A stretch of 64,000 nucleotides of DNA from Gavia stellata (lineage: Eukaryota > Chordata > Aves > Gaviiformes > Gaviidae), in contig NC_082611.1 of NCBI RefSeq assembly GCF_030936135.1, forward strand, positions 9,749,001 through 9,813,000. Direction: 5' to 3'. Every line of letters starts with the position of its first letter. Within the stretch, counting starts at the first letter, position 1. The position numbers and the translations under genes are program-made. The notes below the pieces were generated by a model, which searched no databases, was not told the DNA's origin, and was given only the letters and a program-made list of their open reading frames with translations. Below, in pieces: positions 27,401 through 36,600 of the stretch.

Positions 27401-27911
27401 TAAAACACCAGCGTGTTATAAATCTGATCGGTCTCTTCGCATTTCTCCAGACAACCGCCGGACTGCGCTCCCTGGCCAGCAGAGCCGCGGTACCCATCGC
27501 CCCGGCTCCCTCCCGCCCCTCGCGGAGGTTCCAGCCCCTCAGGCTGGGCAGCCCCGAGCCCCGCAGGGAGCAGCCCCGGGAGCGGCGAGCGCTTTCGTTT
27601 CCTGAGGGCGAGGCTCCCCCAGCTCCGCAGCCCTCGTTCGGCAGGGGAGCTTCCCCCGCTGGCAGGCTCGGGCGTTCTCCGAGCCGCCCCCGCCTGAGCC
27701 CCCGCCTGTGAGAGGCGCCGCCGAAGATGACGGCTCCTCTCTCACAGCCGCGGGAACCCGCGGCCCCCGCAGAGCCCATTACCCGGCCCTGCCCTCCCTC
27801 AGCGCCGCCTCGGGGGCCGGGAGGAGCGCAGCCCCCTCCCGGGACCGGGGCAGGCAGCACCCGGCGATCCCGCCCGCACCCCCCACAGCCTCACCAGGGG
27901 AAGGCAGCCAT
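329..27911 (-). CDS. VPS35L: VPS35L (VPS35 endosomal protein sorting factor-like), exons 1-22, 3' part beyond the window
   Basis: VPS35L is the scaffold subunit of Retriever (VPS35L, VPS26C, VPS29), part of the Commander assembly that recycles SNX17 cargo from endosomes. Twenty-two coding exons were joined here; they total 1865 nt, or 621 residues plus 2 nt, against about 960 in mammals, so roughly the last third lies left of position 1. The protein opens MAAFPW. A Pro34-Leu35 pair within HPLKP matches the N-terminal belt element that contacts VPS29. A poly-Ser stretch (about residues 53-64) is followed by a basic, disordered segment. From about residue 170 the protein is alpha-solenoid. Every junction is GT/AG and keeps frame. 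Single exons are listed separately. The promoter is a CpG island just downstream of the CCP110 poly(A) site. No frame break was seen. The identity is secure. Confidence 0.95.
826..960 (+). repeat. CR1 LINE fragment (degenerate)
   Basis: Reads like the 3' part of CR1 in sense orientation: an 'aagatgattaaggagct' stretch, then 'gagagctggggctgtttagcctagagaa', then a diverged 'tatatacctgaaggga' segment. It lies in VPS35L intron 21 and is antisense to that gene. It is interrupted by a G-rich insertion near 910-925. Both edges are approximate. Confidence 0.7.
1442..1527 (-). CDS. VPS35L: VPS35L coding exon 21
   Basis: Residues 567-594, beginning [19 protein letters not shown]. The acceptor is ctttcag. 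The donor ATTAA|GTGAGT splits Lys595, whose last base is the first base of exon 22. Confidence 0.92.
2538..2600 (-). CDS. VPS35L: VPS35L coding exon 20
   Basis: Residues 546-566, [20 protein letters not shown] then V. Both boundaries are phase 0: acceptor ccttcag, donor GTG|GTAAGT. The polypyrimidine tract contains a long T run (A run on the plus strand near 2614-2635). Confidence 0.92.
2705..2850 (-). repeat. Ancient CR1-like fragment
   Basis: The plus strand reads 'actgggttggaagacacttcaagca', then 'cccaaagcaggatcaac', then 'cctgcccagg'. This is the layout of the reverse-complemented 3' end of CR1 ('gggttggaagggacct... caaagcagg... '). It is heavily diverged and its limits are guesses. Confidence 0.5.
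3465..3545 (-). CDS. VPS35L: VPS35L coding exon 19
   Basis: Residues 519-545, [20 protein letters not shown] then FEDAYPQ. Phase 0 at both ends: acceptor ctacacag, donor CAG|GTAAAG. This helix pair is almost identical to the mammalian protein. Confidence 0.93.
3960..4013 (-). CDS. VPS35L: VPS35L coding exon 18
   Basis: Residues 501-518, [18 protein letters not shown]. The 54-nt exon has acceptor tttctag and donor ACG|GTACGT, with phase 0 at both ends. It was found by splice signals because it is too short to show as an open frame. Confidence 0.92.
4382..4498 (-). CDS. VPS35L: VPS35L coding exon 17
   Basis: Residues 462-500, starting [20 protein letters not shown] and ending TKLKNPQ. Phase 0 at both ends, acceptor ctttcag, donor CAG|GTGAGT. 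Confidence 0.94.
4705..4816 (-). CDS. VPS35L: VPS35L coding exon 16
   Basis: Completes Asn424 and runs to residue 461. It reads [15 protein letters not shown] and ends [10 protein letters not shown]. The acceptor is attgtag and the donor AAG|GTAACT. Confidence 0.93.
6940..6986 (-). CDS. VPS35L: VPS35L coding exon 15
   Basis: A 47-nt exon for residues 409-423, [15 protein letters not shown] plus two bases of Asn424. The acceptor is cttccag and the donor AACAA|GTAAGT. Confidence 0.92.
7706..7828 (-). CDS. VPS35L: VPS35L coding exon 14
   Basis: Residues 368-408, [20 protein letters not shown] followed by [20 protein letters not shown] and E. Phase 0 at both ends, acceptor caacag, donor GAA|GTAAGT. 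Confidence 0.94.
8204..8281 (-). CDS. VPS35L: VPS35L coding exon 13
   Basis: Residues 342-367, [20 protein letters not shown] then LLTFKQ. Phase 0 at both ends, acceptor ttaatacag, donor CAA|GTAAGC. Confidence 0.94.
10534..10627 (-). CDS. VPS35L: VPS35L coding exon 12
   Basis: Residues 310-341, [20 protein letters not shown] then [12 protein letters not shown]. Its first base completes Thr310. The acceptor is taacag and the donor AGG|GTAGGC. Confidence 0.94.
11670..11717 (-). CDS. VPS35L: VPS35L coding exon 11
   Basis: A 48-nt exon reading (F)[15 protein letters not shown] plus two bases of Thr310. The acceptor is tttcag and the donor AAAAC|GTAAGA. It was located from the missing family segment and the phases of its neighbours. 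Confidence 0.9.
12135..12231 (-). CDS. VPS35L: VPS35L coding exon 10
   Basis: Residues 262-293 plus two bases of Phe294: [20 protein letters not shown] then [12 protein letters not shown]. The acceptor is tttcctcag. The donor AGATT|GTATCC is weak, but it is the only cut that keeps frame into exon 11 and matches the family. Confidence 0.9.
13408..13455. repeat. Short tandem duplication, 24 bp x 2
   Basis: Two adjacent copies of a 24-bp unit that starts ctcagctctccagaa and ends gtaa. They differ at 2 positions. The duplication lies in VPS35L intron 9 in a locally GC-richer stretch and has no evident function. Confidence 0.85.
14172..14231 (-). CDS. VPS35L: VPS35L coding exon 9
   Basis: Residues 242-261, [20 protein letters not shown], with Gly242 and residue 262 split by introns. 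The acceptor gaaacag is preceded by a 22-base T run on the minus strand. The donor is CCAG|GTAATT. Confidence 0.93.
14239..14260. repeat. A22 homopolymer
   Basis: Twenty-two A on the plus strand. On the minus strand this is the polypyrimidine tract of the VPS35L exon 9 acceptor, 8 bases from the exon. Confidence 0.95.
15223..15307 (-). CDS. VPS35L: VPS35L coding exon 8
   Basis: Residues 214-241, [20 protein letters not shown] then ITDILDTF, plus one base of Gly242. The acceptor is cttctag and the donor TTTG|GTAAGT. Confidence 0.94.
18546..18674 (-). CDS. VPS35L: VPS35L coding exon 7
   Basis: Residues 171-213, [20 protein letters not shown] then [20 protein letters not shown] and VIQ. Phase 0 at both ends, acceptor ttgccag, donor CAG|GTCAGT. 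This is the start of the helical repeat body. Confidence 0.95.
20152..20228 (-). CDS. VPS35L: VPS35L coding exon 6
   Basis: Residues 145-170, [20 protein letters not shown] then LDDLEE. The first two bases complete Gly145. The acceptor is ctttacag and the donor GAG|GTGAGA. The start is more Thr-rich than I remember for the mammalian protein. Confidence 0.93.
20501..20712 (-). repeat. CR1 LINE 3' fragment
   Basis: The plus strand starts 'agaaccataggataatttag', passes 'tgtccaactgccctcctcaaag' and ends 'ctctggacaacctgttccagtgtttgaccattctc', then 'aaaaagtatttct'. This is the reverse-complemented 3' end of CR1. It lies in VPS35L intron 5 in the same orientation as the gene. It is moderately diverged. 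Confidence 0.82.
21291..21315 (-). CDS. VPS35L: VPS35L coding exon 5 (25-nt microexon)
   Basis: Reads NLYIGSEK plus one base of Gly145. The acceptor is cttcacag and the donor AAAG|GTAAGC. It was placed by homology to the segment after KLSI and by phase (2 nt needed from exon 6). Its length is not a multiple of 3. Confidence 0.9.
21665..21787 (-). CDS. VPS35L: VPS35L coding exon 4
   Basis: Residues 96-136, [20 protein letters not shown] then [20 protein letters not shown] and I. Phase 0 at both ends, acceptor cctcatag, donor ATT|GTAAGT. Confidence 0.94.
22103..22270 (-). CDS. VPS35L: VPS35L coding exon 3 (poly-Ser segment)
   Basis: Residues 40-95, [20 protein letters not shown], then more Ser, then [15 protein letters not shown]. 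Phase 0 at both ends, acceptor ctttcag, donor ATG|GTAACA. The open frame continues past the donor, but exon 4 joins cleanly at this point. Confidence 0.95.
23239..23338 (-). CDS. VPS35L: VPS35L coding exon 2 (N-terminal belt with Pro34-Leu35)
   Basis: Completes Trp6 and codes residues 7-39. It reads [20 protein letters not shown] then [13 protein letters not shown]. The acceptor is ttttaag and the donor ACA|GTGAGT. Pro34-Leu35 sits at the same residue number as in the human protein, where it docks into VPS29. Confidence 0.94.
23339..27894 (-). other. VPS35L: VPS35L intron 1
   Basis: A 4.6-kb intron. Its first kilobase (from about 26985 upward) is the inner half of the promoter CpG island. 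The rest is ordinary AT-rich sequence with a small GA repeat near 26778-26789. A plus-strand open frame at 25637-26110 has no recognisable domain and is treated as chance. Confidence 0.85.
27895..27911 (-). CDS. VPS35L: VPS35L coding exon 1, start codon
   Basis: Seventeen coding bases, ATG GCT GCC TTC CCC TG, donor GTGAGG, giving MAAFP and a split Trp6 as in the mammalian MAVFPW. The start was chosen because it restores the conserved N terminus and joins exon 2 in frame. Confidence 0.92.
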
Positions 27912-27915
27912 CTTG
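27904..27915 (-). promoter_or_regulatory. VPS35L: TISU-like / YY1-like start element of VPS35L
   Basis: The minus strand around the start codon reads CAAGATGGCTGC, one mismatch from the TISU consensus SAASATGGCGGC. This element directs initiation on very short 5' UTRs and doubles as a YY1 site in TATA-less promoters. That it works this way here is inference. Confidence 0.55.
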
Positions 27916-27922
27916 CCGCCCC

Positions 27923-27932
27923 GTCACATGAC
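27923..27932. promoter_or_regulatory. Extended E-box GTCACATGAC upstream of VPS35L
   Basis: A 10-bp site 12 bp upstream of the start codon. It is one base from the CLEAR element GTCACGTGAC used by TFEB/TFE3 and contains the MITF-type core TCACATGA. Whether it is used is not known. Confidence 0.45.
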
Positions 27933-28286
27933 GCCGTGGCCAGGCTGTGCCTTCCACCGCCATTTCCCGCCCCGCCCCGCGGCGCGGAGCGCCTCGCCTC
28001 AGAGCGGGCGGCGGCGGTGGAGCGGCGCGGCGGCAGCCTTAGCGCCGCGCTCCGGCGGCGGCCGGGGAAGCTTCTCTGCAGGCCTTTTTTTGGAGTCCCG
28101 TGTAGTATTTCAGACGGCTGTGGGTAGCGCCACAGCCAGAACTGTTGGTGGATGGGTGAAAAGACCCGTGTCGACTAGTAGGAAGTGCAGTGAGTTGTGA
28201 GGGGGAAGGCCTTGCACCATAGTTTGCCTCTTCCTAATTTTACATCAAGTGATTTTTCGACCCAGAAAAAGAAAAGAAATGCAGTT

Positions 28287-30564
28287 CTTTTTTAAAGATT
28301 CAAAGTTTATTGTGCAGTATGTTTTAAGTAAAAAGCAAGACTGATGAAAATGAAAGTACAAAAATAAATACACTTTTATAATGATATTACAATTCCACAC
28401 AAAATAAAAACATAAATATGTATAAATACAAAACATATCAAGTACAAAACCAAATTCTGGCACTTGTCAAGAGAAAGGCCTCATGAAAGGTAATAAAATT
28501 TGGTGCCACAATGTTCTATTACACATACTGGGAGCATGCTTAAAGTACAAGAGGTTTAGATGTGAAACCTGAACAGAAGGTAAGCACTCATTTCTACTAA
28601 CACTTAACCTATTTTTACATCAACGTATTGCCTATGCTAATAAACACAGCACACAAAACATCCGTTAAAAACATCAGTCTTCAGCACTGATATATCAACA
28701 GGACATCTCGTCCCCTGTGACACAGGTTACTCTTGTCACTAAATTTTTCCCCTCTTGAGATGTTTTCCACTCACTCCCAAGGCAATTTGGGAACCAAAAC
28801 AGCTTTGATGCCTACTGGGTGAGGAAGAAGCTTGCCTTGGGCATTTTCTGTATTACATCTGAAATTTTAAAGATCCATAGCATTTGTATGAAGGAGGCAG
28901 GTCGTCCACTGGTGTAAACTCTTAAATTTACACTATGAGGGCAGCCCCGTCGCAAGCTTTCAAATAAATGCCACTGTAAAGAGCCACTGAGCAGGGTCAT
29001 TCTTCAAAGTGTTTAGGCAGCATTTTTGCCTTTTTCTAAGTATGCAACTTGGCTAACTAACTGCATGGTATAAAACATTTTGTTTGAACAATGTCACTAG
29101 CTGCAGAGGACAGACTTGGTGGCAGACAAAAGCCAGAGCTAGTGTCACAAGCAAGCCAATTCACTCATCACTGCTCCTGAAGACACTCACCTCATCCGAC
29201 TGTTAATGTTCCTCTTTCATGCTATTTAACGCAATGAAATTTTCAGTAAGTTTTTTTCCTCTTATATCCATGTCAACATGTTACAGAGCCTCTGAAGTTA
29301 TTGTGTTGCATTGTATTGATACTGGGAAAGCAACAAAACGTTATCCATTTCATATTCAGGTAGTCAGTTGTCTACAACTATTGTCACAGAGCAAAGCAGT
29401 AAGCACTGCAAAGACTTACACAGCCAAGCTTTTCTCTATTGGACTTTGAATGTTAACATCGTGTCTCAAGTTCGTTAAAAGACAGAAGTTACAGACTTCT
29501 GCTGCCCTCAAGTTGAAGGATAATATGCATCAGTAGGAAGACGAAGGCAAAATATGAGCATGATCTTTTAATGTTAGATTTTCATAAATATGAGAATGCT
29601 TACTGGGCTTAGGTAGGGATATTTTCCCCCCTGAAATCACAATTTCAGTGCAAGGACCTGTTAGATCATGGCAGAAGAGAAACTACTCAAAAAAATAGCG
29701 ACTGTCATTAAGGAAACATAAGATATGCAAATTATTATTACAGACAATCATTTGTAAGTCTGAAATGGGAAAACATTTAAAATCTTGCCTTCTGAAATTT
29801 TTGTACAACATATGCTTCTCTTCATCTTGGTCAAAAGTTGTTTCCATAAGAAAATGCAGTAGACAGCAAGGAAAAAAAATCCTATTCTCTTCCAGCACAG
29901 TGGTTTGATCTACGTGTATGAATGCGCAGTTTTAGTACAGTCATTGAAAGTACATCTGTCTGCCCAGCAGTTAATCTGGGATCCATGTCTGTCCAACTCA
30001 GCAGAAATGCAAAACATTTAGGCTGTTAGTATTTAAATTGAGGTAATCGCATTCATACATAAAGTACATTCAAAAAGGTTGCTGACAAATTCACTGATGG
30101 AAGAGCTCATTTTTGTTTGAATGAAGTTATTTTTTTTCTTATTTAACTGCTTTAACTTCATGGTATGAAACGAAAAATAAGTACACAGGACTTATTTATG
30201 GTGGCAACCATACACAGAAATTGCAATTTTAAGTAATGCAAAATGCATGTCAGACACAAGAAATAGAGAGTGTGGAAAAAGTCACAAATTAGCTTAATGT
30301 TGCCCTATGGTGGTCTTAAATAAACACGATTGTGAATCTTGTGTACACAGTAGTATGAATATATAATAAGTTTTAACATGCAATTTTTCCACAAGTATTA
30401 GAGCTTCACAGCCTTTTATTACTTCAGTATGTTTGTATTAATGTGTCATCGTATGTTTATAATTTCTAAATATACATATACGTATGGAAGATGCAACATT
30501 TGAATCCGTGTTGAGAATGACATCATTAAAAAATAGCCATTTTATCCCAGTGAGTGCTGTCTTC
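28287..30564 (-). other. CCP110: CCP110 3' UTR
   Basis: About 2.3 kb of AT-rich non-coding sequence between the CCP110 stop codon and the poly(A) signal at 28306-28311. A possible proximal signal (AATAAA on the minus strand, 30415-30420) lies 145 nt after the stop and would give a short 3' UTR isoform. No repeat or other gene was recognised. Confidence 0.7.
28306..28311 (-). promoter_or_regulatory. CCP110: CCP110 distal poly(A) signal
   Basis: AATAAA on the minus strand inside GCACAATAAACTTTG. It is the last canonical hexamer before the VPS35L CpG island, about 395 bp from the VPS35L start codon. Confidence 0.65.
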
Positions 30565-30617
30565 TTAAATTGTCACAACATTTGGCTTCTTTCTTTGGGT
30601 TCTTCCTGCATATGCTC
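30565..30617 (-). CDS. CCP110: CCP110 last coding exon and stop
   Basis: Completes Gly997 and reads [16 protein letters not shown], then TAA at 30565-30567. The acceptor is ttattag. The family ends in the very similar AGKIQRKRPNVATI. Confidence 0.93.
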
Positions 30618-33600
30618 CTAATAATGAAGTAGAAACATTACCATTTCACCATTAGTAGTACTGGGTTTTGTAACAGTATTAGCCAACAAAAATAGCTGAA
30701 AAGTTTAGGACAATTTATTTTAAGAAGTATTATATATTCAGTGGCTACTTTTGAAATGACAGTTTTCATAATGTTACACCCAAAATGCCTTATGAAAACT
30801 ACTTATACGTTTGAAAGTAATGACATTTAATAGTATTCCCTTCCTCAGTAACTATCCCATCTTCTTTTCTGCTACTCAAAGACATACACAACTACAATCC
30901 ACAAGTTTTTAAAAGGTAAGTCTGTCACATCACCAAGACAGAGATAAAATGACTGATAAGTTTAACTATGCCATGTACTACTTTTAAACAAACTATCCAT
31001 TAAAAAAATATTACACAAGTCAAATATTTAAGACAACTCTTCCCTTTTCCCAGCTGCCACATTAATAAACCAAGAGACAGTTGTAGATTTCCATGTCGAT
31101 ATACACAACCAGAATTAAAAGTGGAGTATGAATAAGGTCATCAGGCAGAGCCCTCATGAAAGGAAAACTGCTCAAGTATAGAAATAATAATAAATAAAAA
31201 AATCTCTCCACATGGAACAAATATATACATACATATATTTAGAAAGCCGTATTATACTATGCATTGCACAAGTATCTTCCAGTAATAAGGGTTTAGCACT
31301 GCAGGCTGCTAAAAAGTAGCACAACTCAGCATTCATTAGGTTCAGGCAGTTACCGAGAGTGTCCAGCAATGTGAGCAAACATTTACAGAAAGCAGTGAAA
31401 ATCATACCACATGGTGCAGAGCAGTGGAAATGGAAGACAGCCATGGAAGAGAAATAATTACCAGGCAATTAAATGAACGCGGCAAAGTAAGTGCCAGTCC
31501 TTTTTAGGATCTTCAGTTACTTTTTGTCAGAGTTGCAGTGGTTACTTACAGGCGTCCAAGGGCTACATTCAGCACAGTGCAAAGCAATTTTGGAAATGCC
31601 CAGAGACCTTACCAGGGCCAGATCCCTCACATCTGAGCATTGTTTCCCACTATAAAAAAGGCATTCTCGCTGGCCCAGCACTCTGCAGTGCTGTAGTCTT
31701 CAGCTCGCATGGGATCTCGTAGAACAACCAACCAGGCTGACAGGCATGACGCTTTATCAGTGATTTAACATTACTTCTTAACTCTCCTCAAGTGCACTCC
31801 AAGTTACATAAAAATCTCACATACAGAATAGGACAGTATAGGGAAGTGTTAAGAACCCCAGCAATCTAGTCTAAGGAATTGAAGAAGCCGAATTTTATTA
31901 AAAGGAGTTACAGTCCTTCTGAATACAATTATCACCCAACCTTTTCCAGTGGCAAGGGGAGCAATTACATGAGGCCTCTCTCCTACGACATATGATTGAC
32001 TGGCTCACACACAGCAAGTCTGATGCCTTCCTGAAGCGCTGGCCTGAATGCTAACACACTTCCAGCACACACCACCTCGCACAACCAATCTGCTCCCTGC
32101 TCAGGCTGGACAGGCATGCAGGAAAGACCAGCTTGGCCAAATGCTGCTGCCACCCAAATACTCTGTGTGCCTCATGTCCCATATTTCTTTTCCACAACAC
32201 TTACTCAGACTGGGCAGGAACAAAAGGAGATTAATAGGTCTAGTTGCAGCAGCTGCCTGATCTCAACCACCTTCTTTCTAACACCATCAGATCACATTAA
32301 ATGCCCTGCCTGGCACAGCTTGGAGGCTACTGACTGAGCATCTCTGTACTATTTAAAATAATAAAATTAAAAAAAAAAATCAACAAATAAAGACTCGTCA
32401 CAGATTTATTAGTTTGTTCTTTTCTCTTTAGCATAGAACTCTGGATTGAAGGAATACAAAACAACAAAAACTAAATTTAGGATCACCAGTTGATTCCTAA
32501 AAGAAATGCCTTCTTGCCAGAAAAAGACAACAGTCAATCGGAGTGGTATTAAAGCTACAAAGCACTTTGCAGACAGAATTTAAGACAACAATCAGAAGAA
32601 TGGGGAGAAAAAAAAAAAAGAAGAAAGTAGTTGCATGAGTATGTTATTGTTTTCTTCCAAGGGTATGCCTCATGTCTAATTTGAATGCATAAGTGACATT
32701 TATATATAATAGTTGTATTCTACTAACCCTCCTTTCCCTTTTGCCCCTCTAAAAAGCACAATTTAGTTGGCAGTCAGGGATGAATGAAGACAGCAAAATT
32801 ATGCAGATTATTTCTTTCATGCCAAGTGTTCCCCATCTAATAATTTCAAAATGCCTTTCTATTAATTTAGTACAAGTAGTCTAACCTATTTATAAAGGAG
32901 CATACAGAAGTACTGGTATTACGCCATGGGAACACGTATGATGTCCAAACACTAAATGAGGTTATGCTGTGCAACCAGAACCAGGCAGCATACAATTGGT
33001 TAGACACATCTGCTTTAAGTTCCAAGAAGGCCACTATAGAAGGCATTAAATAGCTTTCCAGATATTCAACAAACAGCAATAAGGCAAAGAGAAATTTAGA
33101 GATATCAAAGAGGAATTCAGAGATATATCCCAAAGGATTCTTCTCATTGCCAAGTATCAACTGTCACGACTTAGATAATTAAGACTAAGATAAACTCAGG
33201 GACTTACTTAGCAGAGCAGCACACACTGCCAACACCGAAGAGTGAGAAAGAACACTTTAACTGGATGTCTGAGGCCAGACACAAATGTGAAAAACACTGT
33301 AGGTCATTATGAACTGAGCATGAATTATATGAGACTGGGGATGGCATCCAAATCTCAAATCAGTACTAAACTTGACACTGACACCACCCTTACACTACTA
33401 CTCTTTTACAACCGCTGTAATACTGTAACCGGTAGAGGTCTTGATTGCCTTGTTGTCCCTGTTCTTCAGCACTCATTTACTAGTTAATACCTCACACATT
33501 TTTGAAAACTTGCAGATAAAAACTTGCCTTAATGGCTACCTCCGGTTGCTAAAATTATATTGCTTTTTTAATTTTCTTCTTTATATTTCAGAGAGATTAT

Positions 33601-36600
33601 TTCCTACCTTTGCTAATTTTTCTGTAGTGTCATTGAATGCAACTGAACAACTGCCTTGCTCCACTTTAGTGGTGACAGCACTGCCAGGAGAATTGGCAAC
33701 AGAAAAATAAATGAACAAACCTTGGTTGTAATCTCATAATCTACTTTTTTATTTTGCCCTCATTTTTTTTTTCCTCCTTTATCAAACTGAAATGCTACAG
33801 ATGTGTATGCACAGTTTCTTACTATACATCCTTCTATGGCCCCTTCTCTTAGCTGGACAAAGTACTATGAAAAGACAAAACTCTCTGGGAAAACATCACA
33901 TTTAAACAGTGTACTCACTGCACTGAAACTCGCAGATACTCCCTGCCAGCATTGCTCCAGGGCAGTAATAAATGGAGAATTTCCCTTATAGGAAAGGTTT
34001 GACACTTAATACATAAAGATACGGAAAACAGTTGAAATCCTACTACATTATAATTTGCCTTATTGAGCCCAAAAATTCCCAATTTGTATACTTGAATTGT
34101 GGAAGTCTCCTTTCAGAACAAAGCATAATTAAAATCTTAAACAGTTCCAAAACATATAAATCACTTTACCTTTTGATGAATTAAGGTTTGTCACTTAATA
34201 AATTTAAAATCTGATTTTAAAAAACTGAAATTGTGTAAGATGTTTCATAGTGGTTTATCCCGTTCCTGGCTGAACGGGCTGAAAACATAGGTTTGGCACT
34301 GTTACCAAACCTTTTTAATAGAAGGTAACCAATTAGTAATCTCTGTATACAAGTACAGGAATACTCCACTTTTAAAATTGGGTCATTAAGACCCAAACAT
34401 TCCGTAGGATACTACAGTAATATATGTAATTTTAGGACTGTATGATGACTGAATGCTGACTAATAAGTCTCAAACTCTCCTTCCTGTCCTTTCAATAGGC
34501 TTCGTGTTGAAGATGAGTTACACATGTGTAAATAACTAAGAATGAAATGACATTAAGAGTCTAATCCAAGCCTAGTTTGACTACTATTAGCTTCTCAAAC
34601 AGTTACAGTGAATATATCTGGCAAGCTTTTTTATGACTGGGCATCTGGTGAGTGAAAGCAAATGAGCTGTGCAGTACATTCTATACACTATGTTTATAGA
34701 ATTTGAAACTGGATGCTTAAGTTACCAGCACATTTGTTTAAAGAGATAGGTTAGACTTATGACATAGCAAAGCAGATGCACAAGAAAAGGAAAACAATAT
34801 ATCCCCCATTTACTTTTTCTAGATACTAGTAACTTATTTACTATAAGATCCAAGCACCAATTTTCTACACACCTGAAACAGCCTTGTTAGACACTCGGCT
34901 CTCTGGGGCCTTCTTTCTATTTTGCTCAACCCCCTTCACTGAGGTCTTAGGGGTTCTAATTAAATATAAAAGAGTTAATAAGTCACTTGCATCAAAGTTG
35001 AAAGGCTGTATCCAAAAATATAAAGACACTATCAAACTGTGTTTGACATGAAAACATTTTTTACAGTGTCCCACAGAGCCTCCTCCTGAGTATGCATACA
35101 ATTCCTATTGACATTATTATGGCTTAAGTAGACACATTAAATAGGAGAGTATCTCCCCATGAACAATTTTTTAAAACTCTATTCAAGAAACTGATTCAGT
35201 TCAGATACTGTGCCATTACAGTCTACATTTAAAAACACACAGATTTCATTAAGTGGAAGCAAAGCTTCATGGAATGAATGTTACAAATAGAAATGTTGGA
35301 ACACAGTGTAAATGGAGACAATACACAAGAGGATGAGAACACTAAATATCTTCTTGCAGTACAAGGTAAAACAAAGTTTCATCACTCTCTCAAAATACTG
35401 CGAGAAGTAATTATTTTTACTTTGAATAAGAGTTGCACCAGTATGTGTAAACATTATTCAGAAATCACTGTGCTCTTGCACTTTGCATTTACTTCCGTCT
35501 TTAGGCTATAAACGTGCTGTGCCCTTACCCTTGTCTGCAAAGCAGTCTATGAAGTGGGGCATTCTGTCCTTGATTTGGTTGAAGTACACTGTTAAAACAC
35601 AAGCTTTTATTAGCGCTTTTTCCCTTCTTTAAAAAAAAATCTCATAAGGAATACTGAATTATGCATCATGTTTCACATAACAAATTTCAGAAAGGCTAAC
35701 AGGTTCTGTAATGCAGATGACATGTAGGCAAAAGTGGCAGGAATTAAAATTCTAGAATAGGATTACTACGTCTGCTATTTAAAACAAAGAAACAAAAAAG
35801 CACACATAGAAAAATCCCTCAACAGTGCCTTGGGTTCCTAGGCATTGATAAGAACATACAGGAAAAAAGGAATGCATTGCTTAAACTAGTCATTGAAGAT
35901 TGAACTGTATTAGTAGTCAGTACGTCTTCAAAGCTTTTGGGTAAGCATGGGATAAAAATTGTTTTTAAGGGATGCCAGGTATCTGACTTTTTATACTAGA
36001 AAAAGGTGCAGACAGGCCTCATATGAGGAGGGCTGCTGTCTTCCTGAACAACAAGTATTGAACACACTGATTTCTGTGATCTAAGGAAACAATCGCACAA
36101 GCTAGAAGCAAGAACTTTTCCTCACAACAGAAAGCCACATCTTTTCTGACAGCTTTCGAAAGATAAGCATATCAATGATTACATTGCAAAGTAAAGGGTA
36201 TTAAGAAAAGTAGTAGTGTATCTCAAAGAAAAACCTGGAACTTGAGCAGAGATTTAAAGCCATAAATAAATAATTTCTGAAGATAACATTTCAGAACTGA
36301 CTCTGAAGAAAATAAATCTTTTCTAACTTCTAATAAGCTAATAAACCCTTTTCTCAGACTTCATTACTGTCAGTCATAATAGTGGCAGGAATTGAACCAA
36401 TTGATGGCAAACCAGCAACGCAGATCAAAGAATCTACCATTATAAGACAGTTCTTTAAAAGCATCCTAATACAAGTAATCTTCACTCACCGGCTTTCAGG
36501 AGTTTTTTGTTTTATGATTATTTTTTTACTTGGCATTCCCATTTCTGAAGCCCTAGAGAAACAAAAGTATTGAAACATACTTAAATTATAAAATCATCAT

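Larger units (their letters stand above)
27030..28130. promoter_or_regulatory. VPS35L: CpG island promoter of VPS35L
   Basis: About 1.1 kb of sharply GC- and CpG-rich sequence centred on VPS35L exon 1, against AT-rich flanks. There is no TATA box near the start codon. The upstream edge lies just beyond the CCP110 poly(A) signal at 28306, so the tail of CCP110 transcription runs into this promoter. The long open frames on both strands here are a by-product of GC content. Confidence 0.8.

Noticed and set aside
27151-28200. Several long open frames on both strands (up to 157 codons)
   Set aside because: They coincide with the VPS35L CpG island, are Pro/Arg/Gly/Ala-rich and overlap each other in several frames, as expected of GC-rich non-coding DNA.
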